Source: Cercozoa sp. M6MM
Lineage: Eukaryota > Endomyxa: Ascetosporea
Assembly: GCA_040357565.1 (NCBI GenBank)
Contig: JBDODJ010000146.1
Reading direction: 5' to 3' (one strand)
Length of the DNA: 26,684 bases
Shown one piece after another: positions 21,727 to 26,684 of the stretch (the first letter of the stretch is position 1; each line of letters starts with the position of its first letter). Below the pieces are notes generated by a model, which did not search any database, had not been told where the DNA came from, and worked only from the letters and a program-made list of their open reading frames with translations. Position numbers and translations under genes: made by a program.

Positions 21727-22023
21727 TTATTCAGGTTGCTTCACGTTCTTGATACGTGGAGTCACTTGAAACTGCCAGAGCAAATGAACGAGCTCGAAAA
21801 GACCTTGGTCGGCCTCGTTGAGCAGATGCATCGGCAGCTGCAAATCCTGTAAATTTATCATCCATTTGAGATAAACGCTACTGTTTACGATAACGCACCG
21901 CACTGTAGGTCGCAGCGACTGCAGAACGTCATGATCGACGATGTGCGCCCGACGCCACGGCGACGCAAGCACAATGTGCATTAACTCATCCTGCGAGTGC
22001 AGTTGTCCGAGTCGCCGATGCAT
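21727..22023 (-). CDS. Small orphan protein, 79 aa
   Basis: Two exons of 120 nt each, 21904-22023 and 21727-21846, join in phase 0 over a GTGCGG...TTACAG intron. The peptide starts MHRRLGQLHSQDELMHIVLA and includes DLQLPMHLLNEADQGLFELV and HLLWQFQVTPRIKN. It is rich in Leu, His and Gln, soluble and probably helical. I recognise no family. It lies 117 nt downstream of the RNase HII stop on the same strand. It could be a separate small gene or a mis-predicted tail. The clean two-exon frame and even composition favour a real gene. Confidence 0.4.
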   Translation of the reverse strand: MHRRLGQLHSQDELMHIVLASPWRRAHIVDHDVLQSLRPTVRCVIVNSSVYLKWMINLQDLQLPMHLLNEADQGLFELVHLLWQFQVTPRIKNVKQPE

Positions 22024-22139
22024 CGTCACTCACTAAGTTACTCACTTCGTACGGTACTGAGTGGTTCAAGCTGCGGAGTGTAGTTCGTAAAAGCACAGGA
22101 GTTCTGATATGACACGATATCGTATCTCCATCCAAGTGC

Positions 22140-23861
22140 CTAGGCTTGCTTTTTCGTCTTGCGCTTCTTCTTACCCGCGTTCTTCTTTGCTACGCGTTCG
22201 TGATAAGCGTCGCTTAGCAGGGTCGGGTACTAAACACAGACAATGAGCGCAACTCACATGCGAAACACCAACGAGCAAACGATTAAATAAGGAGGTACCA
22301 TAGTTCGCAGGGGAGCAAAGGAAATGCGATGAACATCAGTCGGTCCTTCCTTTTTGAGCAACGCGCGATGGGCAGCTGCCCCATAGAATAAAATGTAATT
22401 TCCACGAGTCTAATGTGTGTAAACAGTACCGGTGGGGTAGCCCCTGTTGGTTCCAAAGTTAAACACTGGCCACTTCTCGTGGTACACGTCCATGATGCGA
22501 TCTCGCCAGACCTGTTTGTTTAGCGGGATGACTACATGTCACACACTAAATTTTAAGTGTCGCACCTTGGCAATGACAGAAGCTGCGGCAATGCAGAACA
22601 CTTTACTGTCACCCTTGATCACGCACTCAGCCGGTACGCACATGTCAGGAGGCACCTATCAGTGATGACTGGCATCATGGTTGTCCAGTACAGTGCAGAA
22701 CTAACTCAGCGCGCAAAAGTACCTTATTGCCATCAATAAGTGCCATCGCCGAGGATGAAGTTTCCTCACTGTTGCTATCGTCGCTTTCGTTGCGGAGGGT
22801 CGCATTTAACGACGCACTCGACTCTCGCATCGCATGGAACGTGGCCTGTAAAAAAAACGCACTGTCTACTCAACACGTCTGACATTGAAAGGAAGTCGAG
22901 ATACCTGCAGAATGTCCATATCGTCAATGTCGTAGTTATCGACAACACTGATAGCGTACTTGATCCGTGGGTGCTGTCACAATGGTTAAAAGGTACACAC
23001 AAGACAGTACTTATGAGATTTAAAAAATACAGAAGTGAGAAGTGCGAATAAATGCTCGCGTTGCGTTTCGTTCAACTGTGCAATTAGACACGCTATATAC
23101 AATACAAAACAAGCAGACACAATGAGGTCTGCATACCTTCTTTGAGTCATGAATGCCCTTAATATCGAGCTCTAACGGAACATAACACGCCGCTGCCACG
23201 ACTGGTCCTGCAGGACATCGAATACAGAAAACAACAACTCAGGGGAGATACAGATGATACCTGCAAGTGGTCCACGACCGGCTTCATCGACACCGAACAC
23301 ATACGCAACACCGTCCTTCTTTTCTTCCTCGATATCTTCGGACGTCAGTTTCTCGCGCTCAAAGTCGCGCTGCAGAGTAAGCTCAACTCTCAAAAACATC
23401 GGTCCTAAATAACATCGATACCGACAACGTGCCGTGCTTCCAAGTGAGTTCGCTGTTCTGTGCGAGCAGTTCCGATAGCTTTGTTGGGCAGGAGCGTGCT
23501 TCAGTCTGGAGCAATCACAGTGAGAACACATTTTTTGGAATCAACTTTGAATGCCTCTGCATACCTCATGCTCCTTCCACAGCTGCTCTGGCGCCACTGG
23601 GTGACGCTTCCTGTCTTCTCTGCTCAGCACACAAGTCCACCGATAGGACCAAGAAGAGAAGAAAAGGGAAACCGTTTCAAACACGGCGCTTTCAGTTGCT
23701 TCTTTTTGGCCGGCTCCAAGCTCTCGCTGAGCGACGAGGGTGTCTGGCTGTGAAACAAAAGTTTGACAGTTTTTAATTATCATTCTGAAGGAAAAGGACC
23801 CTAGGAGACGCCGACTGCGCCGAAGAGAGCGCGTGGCAACTGGCATGAGCCTTGCAAGCAT
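22140..23861 (-). CDS. Bacterial-type RNase HII with mitochondrial presequence, 343 aa
   Basis: Thirteen exons close in phase: 23800-23861, 23673-23747, 23565-23619, 23422-23505, 23261-23369, 23137-23207, 23031-23075, 22905-22973, 22723-22845, 22566-22655, 22430-22511, 22299-22375, 22140-22229. RNase HII cuts RNA in RNA/DNA hybrids and at single ribonucleotides. The core is of bacterial type: VFGVDEAGRGPLAGPVVAAA, KGIHDSKK, DIDDMDILQATFHAMRESS, ALIDGNK, VIKGDSKVFCIAAASVIAKV, RDRIMD and EGPTDVHRISFAPLR. Eukaryotic RNase H2A has GPVLGPMVY instead. The four acidic active-site residues (D and E of GVDEAGRG, D of IDGN, D of WRDR) are present. An acidic/Ser insert (NESDDSNSEETSSS) sits just before IDGN. 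The N-terminus MLARLMPVATRSLRRSRRLL looks like a mitochondrial presequence. The Lys-rich KKKRKTKKQA end could also act as a nuclear signal. Confidence 0.93.
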
Positions 23862-24065
23862 ACAACACTCTGCCCAATTCTGCGAATCGATCTGTTTCAG
23901 CAGGGGAGATCGCACCCTCAACTAATAATGACAAAACGGCACAGCCCAAGGCCATTTCAGCAAGTGACGCAGTGCATTGGCGTGTATGTCTAAGGTTGCT
24001 TGCAAAAATGTGATCTATTGTGCTTGTTATTGCTTGAGCGTGCTGAATTTCTGGTTTGTGCAGTG

Positions 24066-25458
24066 ATGCGGAGTTTCGCCCTTGGCGATCGCGTTCTGTG
24101 TCCGCGCGGACGTGGAGCGGGAACCGTGCGCTTTTCAGGTGCACTGCCGGGTCAGGTAGGCTTTGTTTTCGCGGTTGAGTCGTCTGTGCACATTTTGAGG
24201 TTCACAGAGGGGCGTCTATGTGGGTGTTGAACTCGACGAGGCCATTGGTGACTGCGATGGCGCTTTTGGCGACGCTCGCTTTTTCCAAACTGAGTACACT
24301 CTGCTGAAAGCTAAAGCAATCCAAATTTTGATTTCGGCTTCTTGCAGGGAGAACAAGGCAGTGTTTGCGCGTGCGGTTTCAGTACGCCCGTTGAAGAAAT
24401 GTATGCTCGCGTGTTTGTTTCTGTTGCAGGATGTGAGAAAGGTTGTGCTCGTAGTGTCAACGTCAGACAGTGCTAAAAGTCTCGCACAGGATAGTGGTAT
24501 GTTTTCGAGTTTTTCTCACTGTTGGTCTTGATGTTTTTGTGGTCGTAGCGGCTGTTTCGAGTGCTTCGCCGCGTCGCACGTCGCGCCTCGCCGAAATTCG
24601 CGCCAGGAGGTTTCAGCACTCGAGACATGACAAAAGCAAGTGAACCGGATGTGTTTGGTCAGGCAAAAACTGCAGGAGAGTCGAGTGACGTCTGCAGCGC
24701 CGTCTGGTGCCTCCGGTGACTCGGAAACGTCGCGTGAGAGACCGCGTTCGACGCGCCGTCCGACGTCGCTGTCGAAGCCTTCGTCGACCAGATCTTCATC
24801 AACGAAACCTTCATCAACGAAACCTTCATCAACGAAACCGTCATCAGCGAAACCGTCATCATCAGTGGCGAAACCGTCGTCAGTGAAACCGTCGTCGGCG
24901 TCGCGCGTGCGTCGCAGCCGCGAGACGACGCCGACTGCTGCGACGACTCGAGTTTCCTCGTCGACGCGTGCGCGTCGCGTTCGTACCCCCGTGCGCAGGT
25001 AGACCTGTCATACCTACCTTTCCCTTCCCTTACCCTTCCCTACCCTACCCTACCTACCCTACCCTACCCTACTATCCTACTACCCTACCCTACCCCATTG
25101 TTGTTCTCAGTGAGAGTAAGGAGAGATCCCGACCAAGCAAGGAAAGATCGCGACCAGTCACCCCTGTAACCGTCTTTCTTCGTGTTGTTGGCTTTCAATG
25201 TACAGAGCATCCCTTCCGTGTGTACAGACACGACGAGTGAAACGAGAACCATCTGTTCTAGCGAGAAAGAAACGCGAGGCCTCTGCCACCAAGGTAGTGT
25301 TCTCTGTCAAATGGTAGGCAGTAGGTGGGCAGTAGTCTCTGTTGTTGTGTGTGCGAATAGAAGGAACCGACGACTTCTGCTGCCTCACCTGCGCGCTCGC
25401 GATTGGCTCAGATTCGCGCCAGGTATCCTTCACACATACACTGTTATATCACATCTAC

Positions 25459-25491
<33 letters not shown>

Positions 25492-26246
25492 CAGAGTGAG
25501 ACAGCGTCAAACAACAGACGCAGCGGAAGCAACACCGACTGTCCAGACACCCAGGAAGCCACTCTCTAATGCCACGGCACAGGACACGAAAACTCCTACT
25601 CCGAGTGAAAGCAAAGCTGTTCCCTCGAGTCAAAGCAAAGCTGTTCCCTCGAGTCAAAGCAAAGCTGTTTCCTCGAGTGAAAGCAAAGCTGCTGCTTCGA
25701 GTGAAAGCAAAGCTACTGCTTTGAGCGAAGTTGCTGCCAGTGAAAGCATTGTGGAGAAGCCCGAGCAGTCCAAGCACTCGAAAGAGTCGAACGAGTCGGA
25801 GCAAGAGCGACAAAAACGCGAGGCCGAAATCGAGACACTGCGACAGGTCTCGGCTGAACAGACGCGTCGCATCGATCGACTGCGTGCCGAACTAGAGGAG
25901 GTACCATCCCCTACTCCCTCCGCCAGTCAGTGACCCATGTATGTGTATGTGTCATGTATGTGTATGTGTGTGTATGTGTGTATGTGTGTGTATGCATATA
26001 TATATATATACACATATATGCCTGCCTCAGTTGCGTCGCCGTGAGAGCGAGCACGTGGCACGTGGCAAGCAACTGGCCAGACAGGAGACGCAGCAGCAGC
26101 TTGAGCAGCGACAACACGAGGTGGAACAACTCCGACTTGAACTCGACGAATCAAAGTACGAGAACGAAGCCTTGTCGCTCGACTTGGAGATTCTGCGGTA
26201 CTTCTAGTATTTTAGGGCCACTTACCCATCTGTCTATCTATCTATC

Positions 26247-26311
<65 letters not shown>

Positions 26312-26603
26312 ATCTCTATCTATGTACCTACCTACCCAACTACCTACCCACCCAGCTACCTACCCACCCACTCTCCTGCAACTACCGATTGTTCATAGTG
26401 AGGAGCAAGATAACGCGCGAGACGAGTGGATGTCACAGCTGTCCTCCCTGCGCGACGATAACTCTGGTGCGTCCATACTGCACGTACACACATGCGTATT
26501 TATAGGAAAAGAGATAGAGGGTTGACAAACAACAGAGTGGGACGAAGTCCGCGTAGCCAAGCTGCTACAGCAACGCGACTCGCTGGTCAGCTCGCTGGCT
26601 GAG
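24066..26603 (+). CDS. CAP-Gly coiled-coil protein, dynactin p150Glued-like, 3' end missing
   Basis: Eleven exons close in phase (516 aa so far): 24066-24155, 24208-24293, 24348-24496, 24549-24609, 24663-24998, 25111-25165, 25361-25422, 25495-25900, 26031-26197, 26399-26466, 26536-26603. It then runs off the window. p150Glued links dynein to microtubules. The N-terminal CAP-Gly domain reads FALGDRVLCPRGRGAGTVRF, VYVGVELDEAIGDCDGAF, then AVFARAVSVRPL. The EB/tubulin-tail-binding GKNDG is changed to GDCDG. A Ser/Lys/Arg/Pro-rich linker follows with KPSST repeats, 8-aa ESKAVPSS repeats and two related segments (SRLAEIRARR, SRLAQIRAR). Then a long coiled coil begins (ERQKREAEIETLRQVSAEQT; QQQLEQRQHEVEQLRLELDE) and ends LSLDLEILR, as in p150 (LTLDLEILK). 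CLIP-like proteins are the alternative. The ATG at 24066 follows an acceptor-like TGCAG. Confidence 0.75.
24786..24900 (+). repeat. KPSST-coding 15-nt tandem repeat
   Basis: Units of TCATCAACGAAACCT and variants encode about seven copies of (T/A/V)KPSS in the p150-like linker. The first copies are nearly identical, so the expansion looks recent. Confidence 0.9.
25014..25096 (+). repeat. CCCTA pentanucleotide repeat in an intron
   Basis: CCCTA and TTCCC units fill most of the intron 24999-25110. It is not CCCTAA, so it is not a plain interstitial telomere repeat. It serves as a pyrimidine tract near the TTCTCAG acceptor. Confidence 0.9.
25600..25725 (+). repeat. 24-nt tandem repeat coding ESKAVPSS
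   Basis: Five copies of a 24-nt unit encode (E/Q)SKA(V/A/T)(P/S/A)SS in the p150-like linker. The second and third copies are almost identical. Confidence 0.92.
25929..26020 (+). repeat. TATGTG/TA microsatellite in an intron
   Basis: TATGTG and TG units followed by TA dinucleotides occupy the intron 25901-26030 of the p150-like gene. Confidence 0.9.
26229..26372 (+). repeat. (CTAT)n and CCTACCCA repeats in an intron
   Basis: CTAT units over about 90 bp are followed by imperfect CTACCCAC units, all in the intron 26198-26398 of the p150-like gene. Confidence 0.92.
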
Positions 26604-26626
26604 GTATACCCCCAACCCACTACCCT

Positions 26627-26629
<3 letters not shown>

Positions 26630-26684
<55 letters not shown>
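26630..26684 (+). repeat. (AC)n microsatellite at the window edge
   Basis: An AC repeat runs to the end of the window, inside the next intron of the p150-like gene (donor at 26604). Confidence 0.95.

Noticed and set aside
24401-24429. An intron between the CAP-Gly domain and the linker
   Set aside because: Only 29 nt, and splicing it would create a stop; reading straight through stays open and joins the next exon in phase.
25014-25096. Interstitial telomere repeat
   Set aside because: The unit is CCCTA with TTCCC variants, not CCCTAA, and it lies in an intron like the other simple repeats here.

Overview
This is nuclear DNA from a microbial eukaryote with intron-rich genes. Nearly every gene is cut by short introns, mostly about 45 to 150 nt, that are packed with microsatellites. 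I cannot place the species: the proteins point to a protist, but no gene fixes the lineage. Exon structures below were built by eye from GT..AG borders, phase and reading frame. Where all phases closed without a stop I give exact coordinates.

Layout from left to right: an orphan partial gene on the minus strand with an intronic minisatellite (1-515); a secreted, probably GPI-anchored orphan on plus (1077-2195); an orphan one-TM protein on minus (3087-4141); an STK19-like winged-helix protein on minus (4657-5667), divergent from an 11-exon DNase II gene on plus (5980-7995); a secreted orphan on plus (8840-10009); a four-TM orphan on minus (10469-12245); an SLX4-like nuclease scaffold on minus (12659-14404); an 18-exon LRRC40-like protein with a C-terminal tail of three SPIRAL1/HN1-type microtubule motifs on minus (14748-18776); a MAGE-domain NSE3-like SMC5/6 subunit on minus (19296-21203); a 79-aa orphan on minus (21727-22023); a bacterial-type RNase HII with a likely mitochondrial presequence on minus (22140-23861); and the 5' part of a CAP-Gly/coiled-coil gene resembling dynactin p150Glued on plus (24066 to the window end).

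Four neighbours (STK19-like, SLX4, NSE3, RNase HII) belong to genome-maintenance families and two (LRRC40-SPIRAL1, p150-like) to microtubule biology. These are separate eukaryotic transcription units, so the grouping may be chance. The most unusual observations are the LRRC40-SPIRAL1 fusion, a 64-nt 18S rRNA 530-loop fragment lying between genes at 19021-19084, and 5' splice sites dominated by GTAC instead of GTAAGT/GTATGT. I saw no transposon, virus-like element, tRNA gene or CRISPR array. There is a 10-N assembly gap inside a GATA repeat at 11499-11508.
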